Positions 22,201 to 34,999 are shown, counted from the stretch's first letter. The stretch: 64,000 nt of DNA from Coffea arabica (GCF_036785885.1 NC_092323.1:3016501-3080500), one strand, 5' to 3'. The notes: generated by a model from the sequence alone, not told the origin. Translations and numbers: made by a program.

Positions 22201-23383
22201 TAGCTCATGTGCTTGTCAGTTTTGAAGAATACCTTGCTTGTGTGTTCTTCTTCTGTTGTTCATGCATAGAAAAACTGCATTCTTACAACGTTTGTCTTGA
22301 GTTAGTGCTACTTGGTCTTGACAAATGTTGATTCAATGAAAAGTTAGGTCTTCTTTCCAAATATCCCTTGTGGCTTTTCTATACCTTGAATTTAGTTTGC
22401 ACATAAACCTTGAGGAGCCAAATCTATAGGTGTCTTGGTAAGCTATTTTTTTCTTGCCATTACTTAGTACCTGTTAAGCTTAAAGGAACTGGTGCTGTCC
22501 TGGATTGCTTTTGGTGTACTTGCTTTTATCTGATTTTAGTTTTGTGATTCAATATTGTTAAAGATTTTAAGCATGTTGTCACGTATCAGATTTGGTTTCA
22601 TTTCGTTTATGTTTCCGGTGTGAGGACCTTGTAATTATTCTGTAAACTTACTTGAAAGATTCTTATGGAACAGGTTCAGGGTCTTTGGAAATGCAAAAAC
22701 CAGAACATGGCTGAGTTGTGCAAGGTGGCCAAGGAGCTGAAGGATCAGTTTCAGACTTTTGATATCAATCATATTGACAGAGTAAGAATGAGCATCTCTT
22801 GTAGATTATTGGAGCTCTCAGAAATGGATAAAGAAATTCATATCAGTCAATTTTGCTAAGATTTTATTTTATTTTTTTGTTTAGAGGCTAGCATATTTTT
22901 GTAGACATGATAATAATAGTCTCACCTACTGGTTTTACCGCTCCTGGATGAAAATCAATTTCAGAAAATCTATAATATTCTTCCTCTGAAATTTCTTTAG
23001 TTTGTACCTCAATGTAGGATCAACAGGTTTTTCCTTTTGAACCTGTTGCTTGAATTGGACTCTTTATATGGTGTTCATTGGTGGTGTTAGATTTTAGATG
23101 AAAGAGTAGCTTTACCCTAAGATAGCATTGCATGATATCTGTTTCACGTCATCGCTATCTTTCTCTGTGCATCAACTGCATTCCGAGTTATTTTCTTGTC
23201 TATTTGCTAGGAGTTCAACACCGAAGCTGATGCCCAGGCAAATCTAGCTATATATTTGAAGAGTAAGACTCTGCAGGCCATTTCATGCTCTGCTTCTTAT
23301 TTTCCTTTTGCATTTTAGAGCATGGCTAAGACATGGATTCCTTTGCAGGTGGAGAAGTTGAAGTGGATTGTGACGTAAAATAG
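19212..23383 (+). CDS. RNase H1-type protein with N-terminal viroplasmin-like domain; carries an in-frame TGA
   Basis: This is a host RNase H that cleaves RNA in RNA:DNA hybrids. Exons are 19212-19310, 19913-20071, 20480-20539, 20973-21068, 21566-21658, 21747-21890, 22674-22781, 23211-23262 and 23349-23383, all phase-consistent, for about 281 residues. Exons 1-2 form the hybrid-binding N-domain (FWVVRKGDMIGVYKS, GYCLSKEAEEYLASRG). Exons 5-8 form the RNase H fold with all four acidic residues: EFDGASKGNPG, AAEYQGAILGLK, VQGDSKLV and EADAQANLA. Codon 29 of exon 5 is TGA at 21650-21652, where GGA (Gly) is expected, so the standard mRNA would stop after the first catalytic Asp. An alternative GT at 21635 is in phase and would splice the stop out. 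Either a recent null allele, a base error, or an unusual isoform. Confidence 0.82.
19661..19748 (+). pseudogene. Relic partial copy of RNase H exon 2 inside intron 1
   Basis: The word AAGCTGAGGAGTATC and then CTCGTGGACTTAAGAACGC, AATATATTCT, GATCTTTT and TGTTTCCTGCCCTTTT match exon 2 (19913-20071) in order. A block of about 27 nt is missing in the middle and there are several substitutions. It lacks the exon's start and a matching donor (ends TTTTTGA), so it should not be spliced in. It looks like a local duplication of the exon. Confidence 0.85.
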
Positions 23384-24104
23384 CTGAAACGCCTCTAGCA
23401 ATCCAACCATTAAGCTTTGAAGGAGGGAATCAATCGTGCCAGACATCTTTTGTTGTTGCTGTTGTCTGGTTCAGAACAAAGAGCTACTTGGTTTTGTGTC
23501 TGTACATGTTTAAAATGTTAGTTGTGAATGAGTTCTTATTATAATTCTATTTAGTTTATGGAATATTTATGCTAAAATAACTGATCTTATCAGTCGGGGA
23601 CTCCGGTTTTGCTCAGCTCAGGGTATTCATTTTTTTTCTTTCCCTTTTTGGATTTTGAGGCGGAGGTATCTACAGCTTATAGGCTCCTTCCATTTATATG
23701 GGTTTGGATGCTTTGGGAAGAGGGAAAGACGATAAAAAATAAAAATTGAAATTGAAGGTTTCAACTGACAGTTGTCTTAGTTTGGGGGGCTAGGGGCTAA
23801 ACAGAAATTAATCCAATTACATGTATAATACGCGAATGGTTTATCTTTTTCAATGTTCTACTCCAGTTTTTTGGGTTGTGCAGTTCCAAGGATGATGAAC
23901 TCGTTGGCAAAAAGATGTGATGTATGTCTAGGGAGAAAAAAGCTCAGAAAAAAAAAACAATACGTGGCATAGGAGCACTAGTAGGACGCGGCCCAGTACA
24001 ACACATCCGGGTAAGGTTTGGATGGTTGTAACGGTGGGCGACATGTAAGAATTTTTATTAAAGATTTATAGTTTTCGAGCTGTGTTTTGATTTGCAGTGA
24101 TAAT
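23384..24104. other. 3' flank of RNase H gene
   Basis: This is the probable 3'UTR up to about 23590, then AT-rich DNA up to the hAT element. No gene or repeat was recognised. Confidence 0.4.
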
Positions 24105-24826
24105 TAAGGTGGGTGCAAGTCGAGTGTCGTTCTGTTCATTATTTGGCTGATCCGATCCGTATCTTATGGGTCAGTCATTTTTTGATCTTTACTTTTGATA
24201 TATCAGCGGGTATTCGGTTATAAGGTATCTGCATATGGGGTGGGTACTTGTCCCGCTCCATTTATTAATTTTTTTTAAAAAATAATTTATACTAATTTAA
24301 TTTTATATTTTATATATTCATCCAAAATTGAATACATATTTTTTTTCGCAAAAAAAGTGTCCCACCAAGAAACAAGCATGAGAAGAAAATACAAAAAAAG
24401 AAAAAAAATTAAAAGAATTCAAAATTAATAAAAGTTTGAAATAAGTAGCACATTTTTTTAAATATATGTTTCACATTAATTAAATTTTTTTTTATAAAAC
24501 ATAAGATCATGACCTCTATAAATGAATTTTGTGAATAAGTTATAATATCTCGTATTTGTAATACAATTTGTTCAATATAATTGCTTATTTAGCTTCAAAA
24601 ATATTATTTTGTAATATGTATAGAAAAATAAAAATATATATATGCGGGACGGGTAGGATATACGCGAATTTTTAATTATATAAGTCTAATCCGTCTCGTA
24701 TCTTAGCAGGTACTCGATCCTCTTTTGACCCTATCAATTAATATAGATTGGATATTCTAATTTTCGGATCAGATTAAATCGAATATGACGAATTTTTGAA
24801 TTAGCGGATAATTTTACCCACGTCTA
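24105..24826. mobile_element. hAT-type non-autonomous element (722 bp)
   Basis: The short inverted ends are TAAGGTGGGTGCAAG on the left and TAGACGTGGGTAAAA on the right when reverse complemented. They are flanked by a perfect 8-bp duplication GTGATAAT at 24097-24104 and 24827-24834. Subterminal GGGT/ACCC and GATCC words repeat (GGGTACTTG, GGGACGGGT, AGGTACTCG). No transposase frame. Confidence 0.82.
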
Positions 24827-24849
24827 GTGATAATAATCACTCCACCCGA

Positions 24850-25018
24850 TCTTTAAAAAGAAAGGGAAAAAAGAAGCAAATAATAGAAACTAGAATAAAA
24901 CTAGTCCCACGGGACTTGGTTTATCTACCCGGACTTTAAAAAGAAAGAAAAAAGAAGAAGAAGAAGAAGCAAGTAATAGAAACTAGAATAAAACCAATCC
25001 CACACACACGGGATCTTC
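24850..25018. repeat. Diverged direct duplication upstream of the plastid-protein gene
   Basis: Two copies of the order TTTAAAAAGAAAG, AAAAAAGAAG, then AATAGAAACTAGAATAAAAC begin at about 24854 and 24935. The second copy has an expanded (AAG)n run. Function unknown; lies in the promoter region of the gene at 25302. Confidence 0.65.
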
Positions 25019-25301
25019 AGTGCCACTTTTTCAGTATCAATTCAGTGTCACTTTTATATTTATGTCAAGTGTTCTGTTTATTTAATTTGTCATGTACTGT
25101 TTATTTAAATTTCTTCTATCATCGCGTGATAAGTGGGATTAACATTGAATTTGGTACCGTGACATTGAATTTGGTACCGACTAGTGGCATAGAGAAACCA
25201 AACTGGTCCCACGGGACTTAGCTTGACCGCGGTTGGCGGATAACATACAGGATCGGGTGTGGATTTTAACACAGTAGATAGTGAGCGCATCAAACGAACA
25301 A

Positions 25302-26769
25302 ATGGTTCCAACTGCAAACACAATGATGACCTCATCTGCTGCATTTTCAATTTGCAGAAGCATTTCTCCGTCTTCTTCCTCTCCCACCACTTCACCTACT
25401 GGCGTTCGACCTCGGTTCTTTCGGTTCCCAAACCATACTACCTCCATTGCTTCTCCTTTACTTTTTGCTGCCATTTATTCCCCTATTTTGACAAAGCTTC
25501 CGACAACGAGAAAGCTACGCTCTTTTGTTGCAGCAGCCGAAGACGAAACCCTGGTTCCAGAGGCTGAACAGCAAGCAGATGAAGCAGCGTCCTCTACTCC
25601 TCCGCCGCCAGCAGCCACCACCGATCAGACTGTCTCTGTTACCGTCTCGCCTTCTGATATCCTTACCATGTTCTTTCAGGTACCCCCTTTGGCTTTATTA
25701 ATTTTCAGTTACTAGTTATTTGCTATTACCATTGTTGTTGTTGCTGTTGTTCTTTTTTTTGGAGTGGGAAGGGGGGGGGGGGTTGAACGAGGCGACTACT
25801 ATTACCATTACTAGTTGCAATCTCCGTAATTTGTAGAATAATGGCAGAATTATCCAACCTTGTCATCATTTTCTTTTTCAAATCGCAATTGTACAGGCTG
25901 AAGGAACAATGAACGAGACAGCGATTCCAACAGTTACAAAAGCATTAGAGGTATACAATCTTACTGCCTTCCTTGTTCAGTTCGTGTGGTTTGGAATCTT
26001 CATCTGCCTTAGCGTATCTGCTACTGCCAGTTTTACGTTTCCGTCATCGAACTAGCTTCATTTGTAAATTTTGGATCAAGTTGTGCAAGGAGATTTTACT
26101 GTATTGGCGCTTTCTTTTAGCCTTTTTACTCTCGGCTTTACTTTTGCTCTCCATAAACTGATAAACTTGTTTTAAAGATTTGCATAATGGGGGATGGTTA
26201 TCTATCTTTGACATTCAGTAATTGTCTTCGAAGATCTGCATCTTCACCTGCATTTTGCTTTTCCTATGTACGTTATGTAGGAAACAGAGGGCGTTGCAGA
26301 CCTAAAAGTGCAAGTTCTTGAAGGTATTGCAAGTGTAGAGGTAAGCTAACCTGATCTTTTTTTAGTAACTTTAGATCTCAGGGTGGAAAGCACAAGTATC
26401 AATTAACTACTTATATAAATTTACAACTGTTTACAATGTTAGGAAGCAAAGTGATATAAATAAGTTGGTCCAAATCCCAATCTAGTTTGATTATTGAAGT
26501 CAACTAGCACTCCCTTCCCCTTTTTCCCAACCCAATCTTGGGGGCAAGTCATAGAGCATGCAGGTTCTGCTAGTTTTAATTATAATATCGTCTCAGTATC
26601 TGTTCAAACAGTTTTTAAGTTCATTCCGCTCTGTTCTTTGCAGTTGACAAAGCAAACAACTGTGCAAGCTACAGGTGTGGCTTCAAATTTGGTTGAGGTG
26701 ATACAAAGTAAAGGCTTCAAGTTACAGACATTAAATTTGAGCTTCCAGGATGAAGAAGACTTCAGCTAG
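25302..26769 (+). CDS. Plastid-targeted protein with HMA-like (ferredoxin-fold) domain lacking CxxC
   Basis: Four exons (25302-25679, 25897-25950, 26281-26340, 26644-26769), all joined in phase 0, encode 205 residues. Residues 1 to about 75 are rich in Ser, Thr and Pro with few acids, then KLRSFVAAAEDE, which looks like a chloroplast transit peptide and cleavage region. An acidic/Pro-rich linker follows. The final ~95 residues (from VTVSPSDILTMFF, through VADLKVQVLEG, to GFKLQTLNLSF) fit a beta-alpha-beta-beta-alpha-beta pattern like heavy-metal-associated domains. The metal-binding CxxC loop is absent, so metal carriage is unlikely. ATG 25302 is the first in frame. I recognise it as a conserved plant protein type but not a named gene; the fold call is an inference. 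Confidence 0.75.
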
Positions 26770-29700
26770 ACAAATGTACGATGATTTTCTCATTTGCACT
26801 TTAATGTATCAAGTTCTCTATGTGCTCGGCCTAAATTTTGGAATGCTCCATTAAGTGTATCTGTATGAGTGCTAGTAGAATTTTGGGGTTGTTAATGTAA
26901 TTCACGTTCAGATAGGATGCATTTCATTGTTTACAATTTAATGCCACTGAGTTGTTGCTTTTTTCCTTCATTTATTAGGACTATTAAGTTAACATTCAGA
27001 TTGGATAATTTTCATTGTTGATTACAGTTTTACTGCTGCCGAGTTGTTACTTTATTCCTTCATTTGTTAGGACTATTAAGTTAAATTTAGAGCTGGGCTG
27101 CTCAATCATCCAGTGACCTTTGCAGTATAGATTCTTCATTTTTTTTTACCAATCTATCTTGTTTGTTTTTTCCAAGATTGATTGTGGATTTTATCCTTTA
27201 GTTTGACCCATGAACTTGCCTAATCTTTCCACATTGTTAAGCATTTTGAGGCTTTACGCAGAACGTAGCATGCAGGTGTCCATGTAAAATCTCACGAGGG
27301 GGAGCAAATGAGCATGCTTCTTAGCACATTCTAAAATTCCATTGCTCCATGCACTACTGTTCCTATTGCTTTTTCAGCATCCTCCCTCCAAGCATCATGT
27401 TGGGTTCAGGGCACTCAATTTTGTCCTAATAATTTGTGAGATTGGTCATTTTTGGTGAGCAATAGCTGTGTGGACGCATCAGCTAATTGGAGTTTGAGTT
27501 AGGACTAGCTAAATTGAGTTTTAGTTTGCAATCAGGACTCATACATCTGGACCACTGGGCTGTGGGAGGGGGGGGGGGATCCTCCGGAGGCTAGCAAGGG
27601 AGACCTTGGCAGCGGATGTTGCAAAAGCTTCTTCATGTAGTCTACTGTAAATGTTTAATGGGCTTTGCCCTCCATCTTTGAAAATGACATGCCTTATTTT
27701 CTTCACTTTTGTCAGGATAGTCATGTCAAGGCATTTTGTTTATGTACGTATTTTATGCTTGTAAACATATTACCGTATTAAGAGTGTGCCAATCTTGGTA
27801 ATGTGTGTTATGCTTGCTACCTTTTCATACACTTTTTGTTGCCTCGAAATCTGCTGTGAAATCAGGGTGATATACACATATAGCTATTTGCGTTTAATAT
27901 TTCTAAAGTTAGTATAGCTGCAATTTTATATTAAAACACTTTTAGCATTAAGCTCCATTAATAATCATCTTCCTAGTTATTGAAGCCATTATTTCCACTT
28001 CCTGGAAATTTAGGCGCTAACTTTTTTTTTTCCTGGTAGCACATAGTAGTTTGTGTTCATGCAAGTGATGAAACAATTGGCATGGAAAGGGTGTTCTGGT
28101 AGTCTAGCATTCGCCGTATGCTTTAAAGTTGCAATAGATATATTGAAAATGAGGGAAGTACAATCCCTTTGCCCTTCCTGTGTAGTGTTGTGCTTGAATG
28201 TCTATAAATTGTTAGATTACCTTGAGCTTGTGTACTGTTTGGAGCTCCTAAATTTAGATTGATTTGAGAATTTCATGCATGTGATTTGATAATCATCTTA
28301 TCTGGACAAATGACTGACTGAGAAAGTGGAAAAGGAATAGTCGGGTGAAAGATAGCGGAAGGCTTTGGTATTTAAACAGTTACAGGGATGCAAAGGAAAA
28401 GTGGAGGTTCATTGTGTGTGTGGGGTATTTTTTTCCCTTTTTCTTTTTCTGGGTTAGAGAAGGAAGTGATTAATTACAAATGTACAAAAAGGGGGAAGTT
28501 CATTAGTAAGTTAGTAACTGGAGAATAACATATTTGTCATCGTCGGCAACATCTTATTCAGCTAGATGGATTGGAAGAGTTTCCTTCTTATGATTGCTTC
28601 TGGCAATCTGCCAAGGATTTATTTATCTGAGATGCCTTTATATTATTCAGTCTCAGTAACATTCGGAGAAGTGATTAACCAGGGGGGTAATAATTACCTC
28701 TATGTTCCTGCACATGTATTTTCATTGCTGATTTACCGGTTTGCCCGGCAGCTTCTTGCTTGGGATCTTTCGCTGTGTTACAGAAAGAGCCTCTTAGATT
28801 TGACAGGTTCATCCCCGAAGGTACTAAATTGTTGATTACATGTAAATAGGCGATAAAGTTGGAAGACGGCCTATATTCAGTGCCAGTGGGGTGCGTTTGA
28901 ACTGAAGCCGCTGCAAGATGTCGCCTAGTAATAAATTCTTCGTCATTGCAAGTATTTTGGAGCTGGATGTAACTGTCTAGATGAAATATAAAATCTGGAG
29001 TCGACCCCAGCAAACTTTGATGTCTGCGGGAGACGTTTCTTTATATCCAAAGATCAGGGCATGCACTATGCAGGCAGGTGATATCATGGTTGGGTTGAAA
29101 TATAAACAAAAACTTTCTTGCAATTACAGCGCCAACTGCAATCTCTTCAATACGATACTTAAACTAAAAATTAAAACTCGTCTTCTGCTTCTATTCTCAA
29201 TACTAAACGGGCAGATCTGCATAACCCAAGGCTATTGCTTGATCTTGCATGCTCTGGTCATTTGTCTTATCCATGAAAAATCAGTTAAATACATCGGTTC
29301 TAAATGAAACTCAACTCCACTCCAGAATTTGTAGGACCTAAAACTCCTGGGGACACAAATATCTGATAGCTTTCATCTGGCAAAGTGATAGAAGGCAATT
29401 ACATTACAGTACATGAAACTAATGAGAACCCATATAATGTTGCCCTAATTTGGTCAAATTTTTGAGCTTCGATCCACATGCTTCCGAAGGTCGTAACCTA
29501 GCTGTTCCTATAAACCGACAAGTGGAGCAGTTCGATCAAGAAGGTCAAAAGTTTTTGGGTAGAAAAAACTAAGAAATCTTGCCTAGATTGGTGCCGCAAA
29601 GCCTTAAACTATTGCTGTCATCGAACTGCGGTGGAGAGAGAAAATATTAGTTTAGCAGACAAATGCATTGAGCCCAGAGAGTCCGCATCTCAGAAATTTC

Positions 29701-29822
29701 ATAATCTCCTTGGCTGCCTTCATCCGGGGAAGCTGGTATCGACAGTGAATCGGCATTAATTCCAGCTTTTCATGTTTCTGCTTTAACAAGCAATAGCATG
29801 TTGTTGTTTCTCTACTTCATTC
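26770..29822. other. Intergenic
   Basis: This covers the 3'UTR of the plastid-protein gene (to about 26940) and about 2.8 kb of intergenic DNA before the GASA1 promoter. Two short segments near 26950-27000 and 27030-27090 repeat GAGTTGTT, TTCCTTCATTT and TTAGGACTATTAAGTTAA. A ten-G run lies at 27569-27579. Open frames near 28053, 28566 and 28675 show no domain, conserved structure or exon-like joining, and I do not call genes. Confidence 0.45.
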
Positions 29823-29829
29823 TATATAA
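29823..29829 (+). promoter_or_regulatory. TATA box of GASA-like gene 1
   Basis: TATATAA within TCTATATAAACCGAG lies about 94 bp before the ATG. The paralogue at 35083 has the near-identical TCTATATAAACAACCG 83 bp before its ATG, which supports both as conserved core promoters. Confidence 0.7.
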
Positions 29830-29916
29830 ACCGAGTGTTTTTCACTGCTCAATTCATCAACTAACAACATTTCCACAACAGTATCTAGTTCTTCTTGCCA
29901 GATTCCACTGACCATT

Positions 29917-31264
29917 ATGGCCCTGAAGTCTGCGCTCTTTCTTCTGGCCTTCCTGCTCCTAGTTAGCACCAAGGTATGTATGTAACTTATTTATCACATT
30001 TACTAGGGCTCTCAACTAATACTCCCTTCACTTTCATGCACGAATGTATCATTCATAATGTGTGGAAGGGAAAGACTAAATCCAAACCATGTATTCTGCA
30101 CCTTCAAGACATTAACTTGTGAAAGGTGTGGACATAAGATAAAGGGGTTAAGATCTAGCCTTTCTCAATGTGGAATTAAGTCATTGCAATGCATACACGC
30201 TCAAACACCATTCAGCAGCGCATTTTCCTCTTTGTTGCCTTCTCTAATCGCGTTCTTAACAAGAATAGGAATAGCTTTTCCTTTGTGCTTCAATTTAGTG
30301 AGTACTAGTGTTCATTGTTTGTTTAACCTGCTACTTTGTACTTGTAGGTCACATCAATGGAAGAGGATATCCTCACAGAGGTAATTCTGATCAAGTTTTC
30401 CCCACCTTCTACCATATTTACTTGTAATTTCCTGTTCTCCACGTGTGAACCTCGGACTTCCTAAATTTAATCATGTCACGAGACCAAATCTTAAATTAGT
30501 TTATGCAATGGCAATCCAAGAGTTTTTCTTGGTCTTCGTCGTACAAGACCGCCAATCCATCCTCATTCTATCAAAGTTGACGAAACATGGTATGGTATGG
30601 CAGTTTTTAGTCTCTAGTCCTTAAACTGATGTCTTTTCTATATATTTGCAGCATCGTCATGGTGCCAAATCCCCTGCTCATGCACCAGTAAAGCCGCCGG
30701 TCCCCTCACCAAAGAAGGCTCCAGTGTACCCACCAGAGAAGGCTCCCGCCTATCCCCCTAAGAAAGCTCCCACCTATCCCCCAAAGGTGGCTCCAATTTA
30801 TCCGCCCAAGAAGGCTCCTGCATACCCTCCCAAAATTTCTCCAGTTCATTCCCCGTCTAAGCATAACCATGGTACTAAATTTCTAAATCTGAATTCTTCA
30901 TCCTACTGCGTATGATCAGATGTTATTCATGTCTTCAGCGATAAACATGGCCTTGAATGGAATTGAAAGAAAGCCATCTTCTCGTTATCTATCTAGTATC
31001 TAAAACTACTAGTACAGCAAACTGAACTTCCTCCTTGCAATCAATGTGACTTTGTATCCATGTATCTATCCAGGTGACTGTGTCAAATTGTGCATGGAAT
31101 ACTGCCAGAAGGCGGAGTCGAAAAGGGGATGCCTGAGGATTTGCGTACCCTGCTGCGACCAGTACCAGTGCGTCCCCGGACGTCCGGAGAAGAAGTGCGT
31201 CACCTGGGACAAAGTGTGGTACCATAACGACTACGTCCCCTGCCCCACCCCCAAGAAATATTAA
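29917..31264 (+). CDS. GASA/snakin-family protein with proline-rich linker and a divergent 10-Cys domain (gene 1)
   Basis: This is a secreted gibberellin-regulated (GASA/snakin) type protein of 166 residues. Exons are 29917-29973 (signal peptide, MALKSALFLLAFLLLVSTK), 30348-30380, 30652-30871 (proline-rich linker with repeated KKAPxYPP/KAPxYPP units) and 31074-31264 (cysteine domain). The architecture matches GASA14-type proteins, apoplastic factors linked to growth and redox. The domain has the hallmark CLRICVPCC, but counts only ten cysteines. The RCxC position reads QYQC and the CxCY position reads KCVTW, so two of the family's twelve cysteines are missing. It ends in YVPCP before TPKKY, a short tail beyond the usual CP terminus. 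The intron phases are identical to those of gene 2, so the two are tandem paralogues. Confidence 0.88.
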
Positions 31265-34200
31265 ATCGTCCACAGATCCCCCTTCTATTTCTTGTTATAC
31301 TCCATAGTGATTTCTGTTCTTTCATTTGCTATTGTATCGGCTTGATCATGTAACGAATAATCATCCCAGGCTTCACTGGGTAATTTATGTTTTCCTAGTG
31401 GTTGTTTGCAAAAAAGTAAGAATCTGCTCCGTTTTTTTTTTTTTTTCATTATGAAAGATGGCCTATTTTGTGATTGCTTGAACTTCTCTTTTCTCCTGGA
31501 TAATTTCTTTGTCATTCGAGAGATCAGTCTCCTATCAACTGTACCAGTTCATACAATTTCAACCGTTCCCTGATCGAAACTACCCGTATCTAGTGCTAAA
31601 CAAATCAGTGAGTTGGGCACACAAGAACTCGAAGTTCCTTGTTGGACGGTAGGCAGGGGGATCAAAACCACGGCTTGTGCTTGACCTAGAACTGTGCTTA
31701 AGTGCACTCTTGTGAGTTCTGAAGTCTGTGCTGAACAAGCACGACTACGTGTATTTTATTGTCAAAGAAGGGTCAACATGTTTGGATAATAAGTTAATTG
31801 TTGTAACATTTTGATTGAAAAAGATAAAAATGTCTATTGAAATATGTATTTATGATGCAAGTAAATAATTTTTGAACAAATAAGTGCCATCCAAAAGCTT
31901 GTGTTATTTTTGCTTTACTCGAAATATATATACTACTATATGATTTGGTGAAAATATTAGTAGTGCTTTTTCTGAAATGTTGAAGTTTTCGTGTGGTGTG
32001 ACGGCTATTTAATTTTAAAATTGGGCAACGAAATGCATGCACATACTTTCGCACAAAAAAAAGTGATAATTTCAGAAACCTCCCCTAAGATTTCTAACTA
32101 TTTCACTAGTATCCCCTGAAGTTTTTGACAATTTTACTAGTCTCCTTTGAAATTTGTAAAATTACACAAATCTCTTCTGAAATTAAGGTTTTGATAACAA
32201 AGTTAATCCAATTAAAAAAATAACATTAAAAAGTATTTCAAGGAGGGAGATGAAACTTTTAATCCATAAATACCCTTTATGCGTGTTTTTATGTCGTATT
32301 AATAAAAGAATAAAAATAATTAAAAGTTAGAAACAATTAATACACACATTTTACCACTCAAAAAGTTCATATTTAATAAATTAGACAACACAAATAAATA
32401 ACAAAACTATACTAATAATTACAAGATTCAGCAAAATAGACTAATCATCTCTTTTAACATGATGTTTGCTATGATTATCATGATTTTGAACAGAAAAATT
32501 TTCAAAATTTGGTTTTCTTTTCCTTCATTTCAAATTTTTTTGAAACTCTTAAAATTATAACAATTGTAAAGTAATTTTATGGAAATAAGGAAGAAAGGAG
32601 GGAAAAGGAAGGCAAAATTCGAAATTTTTTTATTCAAAATTACAAAGATCATAGTAAACATCATGTTAAAAGAGATGACTAGTCCGTTTTGTTGAATTTT
32701 GTAATCATTAGTGTAGTTTTAGTACTTATTTATGTTGTCTAATTTATTAAATATGAACTTTAAAATACATGCATAAAGAGTATTTATGGAATAAAATTTT
32801 CATCTTTCTTCTTAAAGTAATTTTTTGATGTAACTTTTTCCAATTGGACTAACTTTGTCATCAAAACCTTAACCTTAAGGGAGGTTTATGAAATTATCCC
32901 AAAAAAAAAAAAGTAATGCATTTGCATAAACACCGCCGGAGAAAGTTATAACACTAAAACGCCGTCGTCGCTGTAGATTTGCACTTAAACGCCAGTAGAT
33001 TTAAATCATTGTCAGTAGCCCGCCACCAATTCCACCCTCCCACGAAAAGAGAAGAAACGAGAAATTTTTGTTAGGCCAAAATAGATGAATCTATTGGGCC
33101 TAGGGTCAATCATGTGACAGAAGCCAGACCCTGGTCCACAACCGTCTTAAAAGCCTTTTAAAGCCCATTATGAATCTACATGAAAGACAGCTCAACTGTC
33201 CATTTTCATTACAAACTCTCTCCCTCTCTCTCAACAATAGTAAAGTGAAAGTGGGAGTTTGGTTTGGTAAAAACAATTTAGTGTGATCTTTTGTGATTTC
33301 AATTTTAACTTTCAAATTAGCTATTAACCAATAAACACATATACTTGTAAAACTTAATTGCTTAATTGTCAATATATTATAACCCTTTAAACTACGTAAA
33401 TACAAAACTACTTATCCTTACACAATTATAAACTCCTCCTTACACAATTATTATATATCAAATTAAACATCGCATAACTTCTAAAATCTTCATCTTTCCA
33501 ACTTCTAAATTATCACTCCATAAGGACTCTTTTTGTAGTCTATCATGACAAAGTAATTCTCCCGTTTCATCTCTTTACTTGGTGCGTTTTGTTGGGATGG
33601 AGATCATTCATCGATCCATATTTCTTTTTCCCGTTTCATCAATCCATACTTTCTCCAACAGTGTTTTTAGCCATAGAATATATATATATAGAAAGCATAC
33701 CATGCTCAAGGAATACAAGAAGTGTAATGGGAAGTACACCTTAACCTAAAACAAGTACACTAATCATACACAACGGTACCGTGTCTTGACAAGACCATCG
33801 TTTTTCTCTGCATCTTTATCCACCGGGAGGATTGGAACGTAGTCCTAATTAAGTTTCCCTAGTATGATCAATTTGGACAGGCGGACATGGCCAAAATCAA
33901 AGTTTTTTTTTTTTTTTTCTAAAGACGATAACTGTTGTATAACCTAATCTATCCTACATGGAGAGAGGAGTCAGACCTAAGAAGGTTCAGGGGTAATATG
34001 GATAGGACTGAACTATCATCAGATCAAATAAGTACACTATGTATCCGTTTGAATTTTTTAAACAAAATCACTTTTAACATAGCAATTGATAAGAGATAAG
34101 ATTTGAATTCTTAACTTCCATCTCATCAAACTTTAATGCTTTGGCAGTTGTCACTAAACCGGTGGTTAAAAGCACATGAGATAGCACACGACCAAAAATC

Positions 34201-34999
34201 AGTAAAGAGGTAGAGAATATCTGACTCGCACAGTCCAGCTGCAGAAATCAAATTACATTTATGTTTTATGATCGCCAGATCCTCCCACCCCCTCTCCTCT
34301 CCCCAATCCCGCGGAGGGGCCCCAAAAAATTGAAGGCTCTGGAACATTGGGTTGCCATTAAAAGCTTTTGTACGGGTACCACCATAGCCCATTCACTATG
34401 GCTTGCCAGCTCTTCGGAGATGGGAGCCAACTGGCAAGTCAAACTCGTACTAATGGAACCTTAGCAGGAAGGAAGGAAGGAGACAGGATGAATCCATTAC
34501 TTAAAAGACTCCAAACCACAGTTTCTCGTAAAATGATCACCATCCAGAAGCCAGTTGCCGCAGATTATCATACCTGACGTTTGGATGGTTCATTGATCAA
34601 TCGCAAAGCAAGTGCTCAGAATATGTCTTAAAAAAAAATTGATATTACCAGTTTCCAAGGCAGAGTTGGTATGGCATGTGTCTGTCGGCAGTAAAAAGTA
34701 TCGTACCAGTCCATCTAATGGCAAATAAGAAAAGATATATACTAGTATTATCTGCTGCTGCTGCAGGTTTGACCAACAGCATGCCTGTTGGCCCTGAGCC
34801 TTCCTCCCTCGCTTAGGTTGGATTCAGCACAAAAATCCATATCTGATCATTTCTTCTTTTTTGGTAGTAATCAATTTGATGTGGTGAATCAGGACCGAGT
34901 CGTCTGTAATGCAATTAATTTTGGTTAGCAGGCAGGCCCTCCTCAGGCGAGGTAGCTGCCACCACATTAGTCGCCACTTTAACTCTCGTCTGGTGTCTC
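31265..34999. other. Intergenic between the GASA genes
   Basis: This holds the 3'UTR of gene 1 and a long AT-rich stretch containing the 32063-32900 inverted-repeat element. 33000-34990 has no recognisable gene. It includes a short TA run (33685), a poly-T run (33906) and a CTG repeat (34753-34764). Open frames at 34126-34577 lack ATG-supported domains. Regulatory sites for gene 2 are likely near the right end. Confidence 0.45.
32063..32900. mobile_element. Long-inverted-repeat MITE, GGGATAATTT family
   Basis: The left end GATAATTTCAGAAACCTCCC mirrors the right end, which reads GGGAGGTTTATGAAATTATC. The inverted similarity continues deep inside: AACTTTTTAATCC/TTAATTGGA blocks, the AACATGATGTTT... 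arms and the AATTTATTAAATATGAACTT arms pair, so the element is nearly a palindrome of about 400-bp arms. Flanks are poly-A, with an imperfect 9-bp duplication (8 of 9). Mutator-like origin is likely. A sister copy lies at 38349-39150. Confidence 0.75.

Noticed and set aside
19212-23383. RNase H and viroplasmin-like domain as a retroelement or pararetrovirus remnant
   Set aside because: The nine exons are spliced with consistent phases, and there is no reverse transcriptase, integrase or terminal repeat nearby. The domain pair is that of the host RNase H1 family.
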